64,000 nt of DNA from Lachnospiraceae bacterium (GCA_021199235.1 JAJQIL010000138.1:1-64000); one strand, 5' to 3'. Counted from the stretch's first letter, positions 26,146-35,483 are shown. Numbers and translations are program-made. Notes: a model not told the origin generated them from the letters alone.

Positions 26146-28929
26146 TCAGTCCGATTCCATCAGATCAAACAGACTCATCTGCTGCGGCACCTCTGCTTTC
26201 AGTTCCGCCGCCTTTGACTGAATATCCGGCCAGGAAACCACTAGCGCATTGTAAGCATAGGCTTCATTCGCCCACTTTTTCTGCTCTGCTATTGTATACA
26301 GACGGTAAGCAAGATCTTTTGCATACTCTGCGTTACTGCCAAACAAATCTGCCACAATTTTGGCACAGGCTTCTATTCCACCTTTTTCCATTGCGTACGT
26401 CAGCTGTTGTGTCAAAAGCCAAATATTTGCCTCGTTGTTATCAACCTTTTCCGGAAGGCCCTTTCTCTCCAACAAATGTACAATGCCCGCTTTCGCATAA
26501 AGCATTCCATGAGAGGCCATCATCGGGATAGATGTTCCTTTGGCGTTTGCTAGCACCTCCGCTTCTCCATATTTGATGTCATTATAAGCATATTGTGTAT
26601 AAAGGTCTACGCAGAAACGACTGGCTGCATCAATGTTTCCAACCTGCTCATTGAAATACAGGTCAATCTCTTCATTGATAATCTGCAATGCGCTACGCAC
26701 AGTCATTGGTGTACCGTCCGCTTCAAGGACGCGACGGTATTTTGAATATACAGCCATGCCAGGGCCAATCGCAGATTGAGCGAGGTCAACAGGAGCAATG
26801 TTACTCTCCTGAAGTTTTTTCAAGGCAGGACGTAATTCACGACGCAATGCAGCAATTAGGTTACGTCGAGTGGTCTGAGGAGCATCTTCCGAACGTTTTC
26901 GGCAAACAAGGACGATGGATGAGGCAAGAGCATTAGTTCCAAGCCCAACATTTCTTGCCGCTCTTTCAGTCCTCACTGGCCAAGTTCCTGTAATTGAAAA
27001 GCCTGCATTTATAATTGCGGAAAGCATTGTTTCCCATCCCGAAGATGCCGTACTTTTAGATTCATCATTAGTATCACTCTGCTTATACGCATAATAAATA
27101 GTAACAGGCATGTCTTCTCGTGCATACTTATATAATTGCCGACAACTTTCCAACATGCCATTTTCAAAAAAATGTTTTGCTTCTTCCGTGCTCCCTTCAT
27201 GACGAAATGGGGTTGCAATAAGTTCTTCTGTTTTTGGCACCAACATAGTTCCAAATAATTTCGGATAAATATCTTTCAATGACTGCCTTAACCATACATA
27301 AAAATAATCAGATAAATCTGCATATCCTATGTTGTCATAATAAGGCGGATCTGTTGAAATCATAATATTTCGAATACCGCAATCTTCTTGAGCATTAAAT
27401 TGAGAAACCTCAGATGCTTCCGATGCTGGTAATTCAACTAAACACTTTTCAATCCATTCTAACATGTTACTAAAACAACCTGACGAACCACTAAACGGAT
27501 TGGCTTCTGCAAAATCCCAAACCATTGGAATGGCTTGACGTCCAAAGGTATTCCTTAATCCATCCCTAGGCGGATTCCAAGAACAAATCGTTGACAGGTA
27601 ATCTGCCATTTTATCAATCGCAAATGATAAATAAACTCCCACAGCTTCACCGTATGCTCTTGCTCCTGTCCCACCTTCTGCAACGGAGAGATGATCATTT
27701 TTTAATCCAACGGCAACTGCATCTTTTTCTACTAATTTCTGCACATCAGATACGAGTGAACAAAATGTTGTTAAGGCGGTTAATTGTCTATTTGTAAAAA
27801 GTTTTTTATGCTGATCCATCCCATATGCTTGCACTCTAAATCCAAGTGCTTGTTGAGGAAGGTAACTTTGAGGCGCATCTGCCGGCTCCTCAACCTTCGC
27901 TGCCAAAACCTGTTCTTCCGAAGGTGAACAGTATACTCTACCTTTATCAGCCTCACCAACCACAGCCATCAAAGAGTATTTAATCCTATTTGACTTACCT
28001 TCGCTACGAATATAATCAAAAGAAATCGGTTCACCACAACGCAAACACTTTGCACCAGTTCTTTCAACTGTACCATCATTCTTCGAATTGACTTTTCCTT
28101 TTTTTACAGAAAAATCTGCCTTTCCACCCTCTTTATAATTACAATCAACATAATACTCAGCACCCTTTTTAGTAGATAACTTAAATGTTCTTGCCAAAGG
28201 GGCTTCACAAGCACACGCTGGATTCGGACATTTTACTGTCCGAGCCCAAATCCACGCAATTACTGTTGTTTCTCCGCCACCCTGTTCCCTCGGAACTTTT
28301 ACTTTCGGATACAGATGTCCGATGCGTTTGAAAGCTTCCTGTTTCATCCACTCCCCGTAATAGCGAACATCTTCAGCCAATCCCTGTGCCCGTTTCCATC
28401 CTTCGGTTGTACTCGAAACTCTTGCATCAGGATTCACAGGTGGCATTCCCGCAAAGCACGGTGGAATCTCTATCATTGCCTTATTAATCATCACTGCAAC
28501 CGGATTCAGGTCGTGGGCATGGGCTTTCAATCCCAGTCTCTGCGCCTCCAGAGGAATTGCACCACCACCGGCAAAAGGATCCAATAGTTCTGGCGGATTG
28601 CCATTAGTAGAACGCAAGATTTCATTCTTTGCAGCATTCAAGACTTCCTCATTATTGGAGTTTTCCCACACTACAAGGTCTTCCAGAATTTTGAACAATC
28701 GCTGTCTCTCGGTATTCTGTGCCTCCTCAGTCGGAAACTTTTCTGGATGAGAAGAGGGATCATCTACAAGGCTGGACCAGATCACTGCACGTGCCGTGGC
28801 AAGTGGTCGTCTTGCCCACCATAAATGAAGTGTGGACGGATGACCATGACGAATCGACTTTTCCCTTGCAGATTCTTCATTTATCTTTTCCAGTGGCAAT
28901 GCCACTTCAATCAATTTTTTGTTTGCCAT
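26146..28929 (-). CDS. DUF1156 DNA methyltransferase with intact DPPY motif
   Basis: 927 aa. DUF1156 N-terminus (IEVALPLEKINEESAREKS, HPSTLHLWWARRPLATARA), SAM motif I LLDPFAGGGAIPLEA, then VKCPNPACACEAPLA and CLRCGEPI cysteine clusters, and catalytic motif IV STDPPYYDN (D527-N533, bases 27331-27351) followed by IGYADLSDYFYVWLR. It should be an amino-methyltransferase on adenine or cytosine. The extra ~180 C-terminal residues, absent from the shorter paralogue, could be a target-recognition part. The ATG has GGAGAAGG upstream and lies 10 bp behind the helicase. The middle (about 27.0-28.3 kb) is visibly more AT-rich than either end, hinting at a mosaic gene. Confidence 0.88.
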   Translation of the reverse strand: MANKKLIEVALPLEKINEESAREKSIRHGHPSTLHLWWARRPLATARAVIWSSLVDDPSSHPEKFPTEEAQNTERQRLFKILEDLVVWENSNNEEVLNAAKNEILRSTNGNPPELLDPFAGGGAIPLEAQRLGLKAHAHDLNPVAVMINKAMIEIPPCFAGMPPVNPDARVSSTTEGWKRAQGLAEDVRYYGEWMKQEAFKRIGHLYPKVKVPREQGGGETTVIAWIWARTVKCPNPACACEAPLARTFKLSTKKGAEYYVDCNYKEGGKADFSVKKGKVNSKNDGTVERTGAKCLRCGEPISFDYIRSEGKSNRIKYSLMAVVGEADKGRVYCSPSEEQVLAAKVEEPADAPQSYLPQQALGFRVQAYGMDQHKKLFTNRQLTALTTFCSLVSDVQKLVEKDAVAVGLKNDHLSVAEGGTGARAYGEAVGVYLSFAIDKMADYLSTICSWNPPRDGLRNTFGRQAIPMVWDFAEANPFSGSSGCFSNMLEWIEKCLVELPASEASEVSQFNAQEDCGIRNIMISTDPPYYDNIGYADLSDYFYVWLRQSLKDIYPKLFGTMLVPKTEELIATPFRHEGSTEEAKHFFENGMLESCRQLYKYAREDMPVTIYYAYKQSDTNDESKSTASSGWETMLSAIINAGFSITGTWPVRTERAARNVGLGTNALASSIVLVCRKRSEDAPQTTRRNLIAALRRELRPALKKLQESNIAPVDLAQSAIGPGMAVYSKYRRVLEADGTPMTVRSALQIINEEIDLYFNEQVGNIDAASRFCVDLYTQYAYNDIKYGEAEVLANAKGTSIPMMASHGMLYAKAGIVHLLERKGLPEKVDNNEANIWLLTQQLTYAMEKGGIEACAKIVADLFGSNAEYAKDLAYRLYTIAEQKKWANEAYAYNALVVSWPDIQSKAAELKAEVPQQMSLFDLMESD

Positions 28930-28939
28930 ATCCTTCTCC

Positions 28940-31900
28940 TCATTTCTGATACAGGACTTCTGATTCTGCGATCAAATCCTGTATATCGTAATTTACACTG
29001 GTCGCCGTAAAGTCTGGTGCATTCTTAAACGGCTGTTTCAGATAAATCGTGTGTGTATCACTACCATCCACTTCCACGATCGCCAGGATGAATTCATCCG
29101 GTTTATTGAGTGCCGTCAGGATCTCGTTTTTACTGACAGTGACTGTAGTGGAGCCTTTCGCTCGTCCTTTCACTTCGATAAACCGCAATGCGTTCGCATA
29201 TGCAGCCATGCGCTTCCTCATCCCTTCCGGAACATAAGATTCCACATCATAGCCACACTTCGATGCGCTCACATCCGTCGGCCGGTATCCCAGCGATGTC
29301 TCAATCTGGATGACCGCATTCATGGCTGCGTACTCAACACTCTGCCTGTCTCCATGTCCGAAGAGATCTCCGGATGAAGTCGCGGTCAGCTTATGAATCA
29401 ATCCTCTCGGAATCACCAGTGCTCCACCCGTAATTATCGGCGGCATTGGTGAAATCCTGCGTTCCTTCTCGATTTCCGCCAGGCGGCTCTGCATCCGGTT
29501 TTCCAGTTCCTCCGCCCGCCTTGCTGCCAGCTTTGAATTTAACCTGGAATTTGGTTTCCCTGCGGCTTCCTTTTGCGAAAGGTCTGCAGCACGATAGTCC
29601 CAGTATTGGATCTCCGCTGTCAGACGATCCTTGACAGCTTTTTCTGTCTTATCCAGCATCGCTTCCTTACGGTTTTTTACCTCCGCAAAGTGTTCGGGAA
29701 TCAATTGCTGGATCGCATAGCCCTTTGCAATTCCTTCCACATCCTTACACAACCAGTCCTGTGATTTCATCCAGTCATGAACCGCTTTGTACTCTTCATC
29801 CGTCGCTGCCCGATAATCCAGATACGGCGCATACCCGGCGCCTGATGCTGTTCCGTCTTTTTTTATCTCCACAAAATGAACATGTTTGGAAATCGTCCTC
29901 CGTGTTCCATCCTTTAACGTCACTCCATCCTGAACCGCATCCTCTATGTAGAAAAGGAGCCTTGCCTCCTCACTGAAATCACTGTCATCAATAAACACTG
30001 CGCCGCGCTTCATAACATCTACATTCTTTTCCCGGATCAGGTCAATTGTCGCCTCCAGAAGCGGATACCCCGGGCAGATCAGTTCCGCCTGTGCCTGTCC
30101 CGGAATCACACAGTATTCTTTGTCAAAGCAGACTCTTTCGTACCGTTTTAAAACAGGCTCTCCATAGCCAATCTGCATATCCCGGTTGCGCACTGCATAC
30201 GGGACGGATGTGATCTGATATCGTCCGGTTTCCTTCTTACGAATCTTTCCTCCAAGTGACTGGAAGGCTTCCAGGAAAAATGATTCAATAAAATGCGGCT
30301 GCAGCTTATGTGCTTCGATGCGCTCCATATCTTCGCGGATCGCATTGACGGAATGAACATCCATCACATCATCCGTCAAGGCCTGTTCTTTGATCAGCTC
30401 CTTAAATTTATCCGGGTTCATGGAGTGATCCACGACCTGGTTCAGCCTTGCGCGTACTTCCGGATCGTTCCCGTACCGCACAGCCTCGATCAGCAGATCC
30501 CGTAGGGATTTATTTTCAAAGGACATTTTCCCAAGGATGTCAAAAACCTTGCCGCCCAGGGCTTGTCGTTCTTCTTCCAACTTCGCAAACAATCTCTGGA
30601 AAACAAAGCCTTCTCTGGTTTCAGACGCCACCAGGTTCCACAGATGGCACACTTCTGTCTGCCCGATACGATGGATACGGCCAAATCTCTGCTCCAAACG
30701 GTTCGGATTCCACGGAAGATCATAATTGATCATCAGATGCGCCCGCTGCAGGTTGACGCCTTCTCCCGCGGCATCCGTGGCAATCAGGATCCGGACTCCC
30801 ACATCCTGTTTGAACAGTTCTTCTACCTTTCGTCTCTCATCCCGGAGCATTCCTCCATGAATGGTCACAACTGCCTCGTCATTTCCGAGCAAAGACCGTA
30901 TCTTACCCGCCAGATAATTTAGTGTATCTTTATGTTCGGTAAAAATGATCAGCTTCTCCCTCTGACCGTCTTCTCCAAACATTGCCCCCCTATCCTGAAG
31001 CAGCCTGGACAGCTCATCCCACTTTCGATCCACACCGCTCGCCCGGACATCATTCGCCATATTTTCCAGACGTTTCAGTGTCCGGATCTCCGCTTCCAGT
31101 TCCGCGATCGTAGCCGCCGCAGATGCATGATCCACGACCTGCTCTTCCATCTGCTCCTGCTCCTCTGCTGGCAGGTCATCCTCATCCATGTCATCCCATT
31201 CGGAATTCCGATATTCCGCAGCTCTCTTTCCCAGCCGTTCCTCAGCCAGCCTGTGCTCCAGGCGTTCGCGCCTGCGGCGAAGTGACTGATAAATAGCTTC
31301 CGGAGAGGACGCCAGACGGCGCTGCAGAATCGTCAGCGCAAATCCGACTGTATTTTTACGTTCATTATTCAGATTATCCGCGCGGTTAAACTCTTCCTGC
31401 ACATACTCTGTCACAGCCTGGTAAAGCTTCGACTCCTGTGGAGAAAGACTGTAATTTACCGTATAGGCTATGCGCTCCGGGAACAGAGGCTTGCCATCAA
31501 ATTTCAACAGTTCTTCTTTTACCAGATGGCGCATCACATCGCTGACATCTACTGCCTGCTGCGATGAATGATGCGTTCCTTCAAAACGATCCGGATCTAC
31601 CAGCGACAAAAACAGATGGAAATCCTCTTCTTTTCCATTATGCGGCGTTGCAGTCAGAAGCAAAAAGTTCCTTGTAATATTCGATAACAGCCGTCCCAAC
31701 TGAAAGCGTCTGGTATATTTGACTTCTCCGCCCCATACCGTCGCGGACATTTTATGCGCCTCATCCACAACGATCAGATCCCACTCGGAGACCTTCAGCT
31801 TCTCCTGCAGTTCATCATTCCTGGCCAGCTTGTCCAACCGACAGATACAGCGATCCACTTCCGTAAAAATATTTCCGGTCACAGCGGACTCCATCCGATC

Positions 31901-32452
31901 ATTGGTCAGAATCTCAAATTTCAGATGGAACTTTGAAAAAAGCTCATCCTGCCACTGCTCCGCCAGACTTCCTGGTGAGACAATCAGACATCTTTTCAGA
32001 TCACCCCTGGCTATCAATTCCTTAATGTACAGGCCGGTCATAATCGTTTTTCCTGCACCCGGATCATCCGCCAGCACATAGCGCAGCGGCACCCTCGGCA
32101 GCATCTCCTGATAAACTGCGGAAATCTGATGCGGGAGCGGCTCCACAGCCGATGTATGCACAGCCAGATACGGATCAAACAAATGAGCCAGGCTGATACG
32201 GTATGCCTCCGATGCTAGCTTCATCTGTTCTGCGTCCGCATCGAAGCTCCAGGGCAGATGCTTCGACAGCACTTCAAGTCCCGGCTCGCTCTCCCTGTAT
32301 AGCAGCTGCGTTCCCGGAACTCCCCGCGTATCTTTATATGTAATTTCCAGCACATTGCTGCCATACCACTGAACCGCAACAATGCTGACCGGCTCATTGC
32401 CCACAATGCCCTTCACTGTACTTCCGACAGTGATATCCTCTAATTTGTTCAT
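28940..32452 (-). CDS. SNF2-type helicase with C-terminal DUF3883 domain
   Basis: 1170 aa from the ATG at 32452 (MNKLEDITVGSTVKG). Helicase motifs: Walker A DPGAGKT (130-136, K135), VVDEAHKMS, LLTATPHNG, ATDAAGEGVNLQ and QRFGRIHRIGQ. A long charged coiled-coil-like insertion lies between the RecA lobes (MEEQVVDHASAAATIAELE). The C-terminal ~130 residues are DUF3883-like, with RFIEVKGRAKG holding an E-x-K that resembles a nuclease-fold core. Helicases of this layout accompany DUF1156/DUF499 genes in defence islands, as translocases in restriction-type systems. A TTG 27 nt upstream of the chosen start is an alternative. The gene is followed by MTase A after 10 bp. Confidence 0.88.
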   Translation of the reverse strand: MNKLEDITVGSTVKGIVGNEPVSIVAVQWYGSNVLEITYKDTRGVPGTQLLYRESEPGLEVLSKHLPWSFDADAEQMKLASEAYRISLAHLFDPYLAVHTSAVEPLPHQISAVYQEMLPRVPLRYVLADDPGAGKTIMTGLYIKELIARGDLKRCLIVSPGSLAEQWQDELFSKFHLKFEILTNDRMESAVTGNIFTEVDRCICRLDKLARNDELQEKLKVSEWDLIVVDEAHKMSATVWGGEVKYTRRFQLGRLLSNITRNFLLLTATPHNGKEEDFHLFLSLVDPDRFEGTHHSSQQAVDVSDVMRHLVKEELLKFDGKPLFPERIAYTVNYSLSPQESKLYQAVTEYVQEEFNRADNLNNERKNTVGFALTILQRRLASSPEAIYQSLRRRRERLEHRLAEERLGKRAAEYRNSEWDDMDEDDLPAEEQEQMEEQVVDHASAAATIAELEAEIRTLKRLENMANDVRASGVDRKWDELSRLLQDRGAMFGEDGQREKLIIFTEHKDTLNYLAGKIRSLLGNDEAVVTIHGGMLRDERRKVEELFKQDVGVRILIATDAAGEGVNLQRAHLMINYDLPWNPNRLEQRFGRIHRIGQTEVCHLWNLVASETREGFVFQRLFAKLEEERQALGGKVFDILGKMSFENKSLRDLLIEAVRYGNDPEVRARLNQVVDHSMNPDKFKELIKEQALTDDVMDVHSVNAIREDMERIEAHKLQPHFIESFFLEAFQSLGGKIRKKETGRYQITSVPYAVRNRDMQIGYGEPVLKRYERVCFDKEYCVIPGQAQAELICPGYPLLEATIDLIREKNVDVMKRGAVFIDDSDFSEEARLLFYIEDAVQDGVTLKDGTRRTISKHVHFVEIKKDGTASGAGYAPYLDYRAATDEEYKAVHDWMKSQDWLCKDVEGIAKGYAIQQLIPEHFAEVKNRKEAMLDKTEKAVKDRLTAEIQYWDYRAADLSQKEAAGKPNSRLNSKLAARRAEELENRMQSRLAEIEKERRISPMPPIITGGALVIPRGLIHKLTATSSGDLFGHGDRQSVEYAAMNAVIQIETSLGYRPTDVSASKCGYDVESYVPEGMRKRMAAYANALRFIEVKGRAKGSTTVTVSKNEILTALNKPDEFILAIVEVDGSDTHTIYLKQPFKNAPDFTATSVNYDIQDLIAESEVLYQK

Positions 32453-32521
32453 TTTCAGCAATCGCTCCCAGTTTGTCAACTTATCCTTATATTAGCATAA
32501 CGGATGTCCCATAAAACGGAC

Positions 32522-32710
32522 TCAGATTGCGCTCTTTCCGCTTTTTATCCACTCATCCAGCTCCGACCTTTTAAATTTCCACAGCTTTCCAACCTTATGC
32601 GCCGGAATATCCGTTTTCTTTATCCAGTTTCGCACTGTATCTTTTGTAACACCCATATATGCAGCGGCTTCTTCCAGATTAATCCAGTTGTCCTGATACA
32701 CTTCGCTCAT
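32522..32710 (-). CDS. Excisionase/MerR-like HTH protein, 62 aa
   Basis: A complete excisionase-family DNA-binding domain: WINLEEAAAYMGVTKDTVRNWIKK (winged HTH) followed by IPAHKVGKLWKFKRSELDEWI. The family includes excisionases and small regulators. It has its own promoter (32753-32782) and lies 69 bp upstream of the helicase, so it could regulate the defence operon, or be the Xis of the mobile element. Operon context favours the former; proximity to the element edge leaves the latter open. No integrase gene was found in the window. Confidence 0.85.
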   Translation of the reverse strand: MSEVYQDNWINLEEAAAYMGVTKDTVRNWIKKTDIPAHKVGKLWKFKRSELDEWIKSGKSAI

Positions 32711-32752
32711 ATTTCCGTCTCCTTAAAAAATTTCAACGTGCCACTAACCTAC

Positions 32753-32782
32753 ACTATACCAGACATGGATTCCTTTCGTCAA
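32753..32782 (-). promoter_or_regulatory. Promoter of the HTH gene and probably the defence operon
   Basis: On the minus strand TTGACG (32777-32782) and TATAGT (32753-32758) are 18 bp apart, 43 bp before the HTH start codon. No stronger promoter was seen between the HTH gene and the helicase, so this may drive the whole operon. Confidence 0.7.
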
Positions 32783-32825
32783 CTTGTTTTCCTATGATTT
32801 GATGGTAATTTGGGTTGATTTTCAT

Positions 32826-32856
32826 AATTGTTTTGTTGCATTTCAACAAAACAATT
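32826..32856. repeat. Perfect 13-bp palindrome upstream of the HTH gene
   Basis: AATTGTTTTGTTG (32826-32838) and CAACAAAACAATT (32844-32856), loop CATTT. It lies about 45 bp upstream of the -35 of the HTH promoter. No GC-rich stem is present, so an operator is more likely than a terminator; a recombination site is another option. Confidence 0.6.
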
Positions 32857-32907
32857 AAGCAAAAACACAGTAAACCCTCACATCTATTTGTTTCCACCAC
32901 GAAAAGA

Positions 32908-32935
32908 AGCGCTACCGGATTCTTCCGATAGCGCT
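32908..32935 (-). terminator. Terminator of the par operon
   Basis: AGCGCTA (32908-32914) and TAGCGCT (32929-32935) with further pairing inside (CCGG/CCG). On the minus strand it is followed by TCTTTTC, directly after the last gene of the ParA-ParB operon. Confidence 0.8.
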
Positions 32936-32940
32936 GCTCC

Positions 32941-33312
32941 TTATTCCTGTATTCTCTTTCCGCTGCCGCGTCTGCCGTTCATCTGATACCTGTCATGCTT
33001 GCGGATGCTCCTTATCGCCTGCCGCAGGGTATTGCTCCGTCCATGCTGATGATAGGGATGGGAAGCCTTGTGTTTATGAAATATCACGCAGCTTCCCGGC
33101 AGCGGATACTCCGGAGCGTCAGCCAAACGCGAAGCGTTTTTAAAATGGCTGACGCGACCTGCCGCCGAACGGATGTGAGGGGGCGTTTCCACATTATGGA
33201 TATACCACACATGCCCCGTGTTCTTTGACATTACCGTAACGTCATAATCATCCACATGGATGATGGCGAAATAATCCGGATCCAGGCATTGTAAATCTTC
33301 CTTATGAAACAT
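32941..33312 (-). CDS. Conserved-looking small protein after ParB, 123 aa
   Basis: The ATG at 33312 overlaps the ParB end by 11 bp, with GAGAGGG upstream, so it is co-translated with ParB. The N-terminus has an acidic beta-like part (CLDPDYFAIIHVDDYDVTVMSKNTGHVWYIHN); the rest is rich in His, Arg and Lys (FHKHKASHPYHQHGRSNTLRQAI) and ends in a basic tail. I do not know the family. Its place suggests a role in maintenance or transfer of the mobile element. The His-rich basic tail could bind nucleic acid. Confidence 0.7.
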   Translation of the reverse strand: MFHKEDLQCLDPDYFAIIHVDDYDVTVMSKNTGHVWYIHNVETPPHIRSAAGRVSHFKNASRLADAPEYPLPGSCVIFHKHKASHPYHQHGRSNTLRQAIRSIRKHDRYQMNGRRGSGKRIQE

Positions 33313-34276
33313 TCTCTGCCCTCTCTCTGAAATACTGCTCCAGAGCCTTTTCCAGAACGTTTGGCACATCTGCCGCTGCTGTGTCTGAAAAATATCTCCG
33401 GAATGTCTCTGCCGACAATTTTACACTGACCATAGCTTTCTGCTTTTTCGGCTCCTGCCGGAACGCCTCCTCTGCATTTTCTTTTGTGATTTTCCCCACC
33501 ATTTTTCTAAATCCTGCTGCCTGTCTTGCCTGGATCTTCCTTCCTTCTGTCTCAGATGCATGATGGATCAGTTTCTGTTCCTCATCCGATAAATAAGACA
33601 GATCCACAGCCGCCACCAGCGGCAGAGCTCCGCTATCCACAGCAGCCTTAAATTCCGGGATCAGCTTATCCAGCCGCATATAGCGGGCGATATTTCTTCC
33701 TGTCATTCCATACTCATCTCCAAGCCCGTCACGGCTTCTCTGAGACTTGTGGACATCATGTCCACAAGTCCCGCTTATGTCCTCCAGTGCAGCAATTTCA
33801 CGCAGGATATCATTCCGTTTTCCCTGACTGCTGATCTTCTCATAACGTTCCGTCAGGACCGCCGCCTTTTCCGACGGAAGCAGATCCGTAAATGATCTCT
33901 GCACAAGATTTGTCTCAATCACATAGACATAAGCATCTTCCTCTGACAGCCCATCCTTCACGATCGCCGGGATCTCTTTCAATCCTGCCAGCCTGGCTGC
34001 ATTTACCCGATTATGCCCCGCCAGCATTTCATATCCGTTTTTCTCCACCCGCACAATCACCGGATTTAGGATCCCGTGCTCCCGGATGCTTTCCACCATG
34101 TCATCCAGGCGTTCCCCTTCATAGAGGCGGAATGGATGGTCATGAAACGGCTTAATTTTTTCAATCGGAAGCATCATAATTTTATTCTGCGCCACGGCCT
34201 CTTCCACAGCCATATCCTCAGTCAGCAGATCCAGCGCATCCTGAAACACCTTCCTTTTCGGTGCATTCGCTTTCAT
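33302..34276 (-). CDS. parB: ParB partition protein of mobile element
   Basis: 324 aa from the ATG at 34276, with GGGAGG upstream. ParB N-terminal domain: LPIEKIKPFHDHPFRLYEGERLDDMVESIREHG, then the CTP-binding MLAGHNRVNAARLAGL, then IETNLVQRSF. A central HTH (GMTGRNIARYMRLDKLI) and a C-terminal domain follow. The start overlaps the ParA end by 59 bp. Elements of the ParA-ParB type integrated into clostridial chromosomes use the pair for stabilisation of the excised circular form; that role here is inference. Confidence 0.9.
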   Translation of the reverse strand: MKANAPKRKVFQDALDLLTEDMAVEEAVAQNKIMMLPIEKIKPFHDHPFRLYEGERLDDMVESIREHGILNPVIVRVEKNGYEMLAGHNRVNAARLAGLKEIPAIVKDGLSEEDAYVYVIETNLVQRSFTDLLPSEKAAVLTERYEKISSQGKRNDILREIAALEDISGTCGHDVHKSQRSRDGLGDEYGMTGRNIARYMRLDKLIPEFKAAVDSGALPLVAAVDLSYLSDEEQKLIHHASETEGRKIQARQAAGFRKMVGKITKENAEEAFRQEPKKQKAMVSVKLSAETFRRYFSDTAAADVPNVLEKALEQYFRERAENVS

Positions 34277-35051
34277 TTCCGACCACCTCCCTCGCCAGAT
34301 TTCGATATGCTGTACACGCCTTGCTCCCCGGAGCATATTCCAGAAGCGGCTCACTGTAATAAATGGATTCCCCCACCTTAACTGTATTCGGGATCACGCT
34401 CCGGAAAATGCGGATCTGTCCCTCAAAAGTCTCTGTCACCTGCTCCGTGATCACTTTGCAGAGATTTGTTCTGGCATCACACATGGTAAACAGAATCCCC
34501 GCAATTTCCAACCTGTCATTCAGGCGACTCCGAACTTTCTTTACCGTCCGGATGAAATCCTGCAGGCCCATCATCGCGAGAAGCTGCGGGTTCACCGCAA
34601 TCAGAACTTCATCAGCCGCTGTCAGCGCATTGATGGTCAGTGTTCCAAGCGAAGGGCAGGTATCCAGAATTATATAATCATATCGCTCTCTCAGGGGCTC
34701 CAGGATGCCCGAAAGCATCCGTTCTGCGCCCATTTCCGTCCGCAGTCTGCCTTCCACAGCAGAAAGCACCATGGATGACAGAATAAAGTCCACACCATTC
34801 CGACTTCGGATGTAATCCTCCGCATCCGGCAGTTCCTCATCCTCCAGCCGGTCCATCATCAGATGACCGATTGTAACCGGGACAGCCGCCGTATCCTCGA
34901 TTCCAAAGCAGGTTGAAAGATTTGCCTGGCTGTCAAAATCCACGGCCAGAACCTTCTTTCCCATCTCTGCCAGAGAATATGCCAGATTCCAGGAGCTGGC
35001 TGTCTTGCCAACTCCCCCTTTGAATGAACCACACATCAGAATCTTTGCCAT
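34218..35051 (-). CDS. parA: ParA partition ATPase of mobile element
   Basis: 277 aa. Deviant Walker A at the N-terminus (GSFKGGVGKTASSWNLA), Walker A' VLAVDFDSQANLS, Walker B YIILDTCPSLGTLTINAL. It is the ATPase partner of the ParB gene, which it overlaps by 59 bp. The ATG at 35051 overlaps the stop of the SymE-like gene (TGATG), and AGGGGG lies upstream. A GTG one codon earlier is also possible. Confidence 0.92.
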   Translation of the reverse strand: MAKILMCGSFKGGVGKTASSWNLAYSLAEMGKKVLAVDFDSQANLSTCFGIEDTAAVPVTIGHLMMDRLEDEELPDAEDYIRSRNGVDFILSSMVLSAVEGRLRTEMGAERMLSGILEPLRERYDYIILDTCPSLGTLTINALTAADEVLIAVNPQLLAMMGLQDFIRTVKKVRSRLNDRLEIAGILFTMCDARTNLCKVITEQVTETFEGQIRIFRSVIPNTVKVGESIYYSEPLLEYAPGSKACTAYRNLAREVVGNESECTEKEGVSGCAGSAD

Positions 35052-35311
35052 CACTTATTCCCCCTTCCGTATCTGACTTCCTTCTCAGCCACACAGCAGA
35101 CCGGCACCTGCGCCTCCGCTGTCTCTGCTTCTATCCGCGTGATCGTCAGCTTTCCATCTTCACACTGCACCTGGATCTGCGTCCCGATTTCAAATCCCAT
35201 CATCTCCAGCCACTGTCCTTTGAGCGTGATCGTCGGCGTCGCCTTGTACTTATATCCGCTCTGCTCATAAACCTTCATGTTTCTCGTCGTCTTCACATTT
35301 CTCGTTGTCAT
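35051..35311 (-). CDS. SymE-like AbrB-fold protein, 86 aa
   Basis: The core TITLKGQWLEMMGFEIGTQIQVQCEDGKLTI matches the SymE toxin domain, which derives from the AbrB DNA-binding fold. SymE of E. coli is an SOS-induced RNA/DNA-condensing toxin; many Firmicute mobile elements carry SymE-like proteins of unknown role. It is the first gene of the par operon, with TGATG coupling to ParA and AAAGGAG upstream of its ATG. It may serve as an addiction factor or as a regulator of the operon. A 14-codon frame with a strong GGAGGAGG site (35360-35404, minus) lies just upstream and could be a leader peptide. Confidence 0.7.
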   Translation of the reverse strand: MTTRNVKTTRNMKVYEQSGYKYKATPTITLKGQWLEMMGFEIGTQIQVQCEDGKLTITRIEAETAEAQVPVCCVAEKEVRYGRGNK

Positions 35312-35442
35312 AGATTTGGCTCCTTTCAGATTTTTATTTTTCGTAGAATTTCAGATGTTTCACAGTTCCCATTTTTCCATGCCGTTTTTCATGCGCACTC
35401 CCATAGGCACCACCTCCTCCAAGCGCTTTCCGTAAAAGAAAA

Positions 35443-35483
35443 GAAGCTGCTGACACGTAATTTTCTTACGCATCAACAGCTTC
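35443..35483 (-). terminator. rlmD terminator at the mobile-element edge
   Basis: GAAGCTG (35443-35449) pairs with CAGCTTC (35477-35483), with inner CGTAA/TTACG pairing. On the minus strand the stem is followed by TTTTCTTTT. It lies about 30 bp after the rlmD stop codon. Confidence 0.8.

Noticed and set aside
17197-32452. Assignment as DISARM or BREX
   Set aside because: No drmA, drmB (DUF1998), drmC, pglZ or brxC-type genes are present; only generic helicase and methyltransferase functions overlap.
32522-32710. Certain call as excisionase of the element
   Set aside because: The domain fits, but no integrase is near and the gene heads the defence operon, so regulator is at least as likely.
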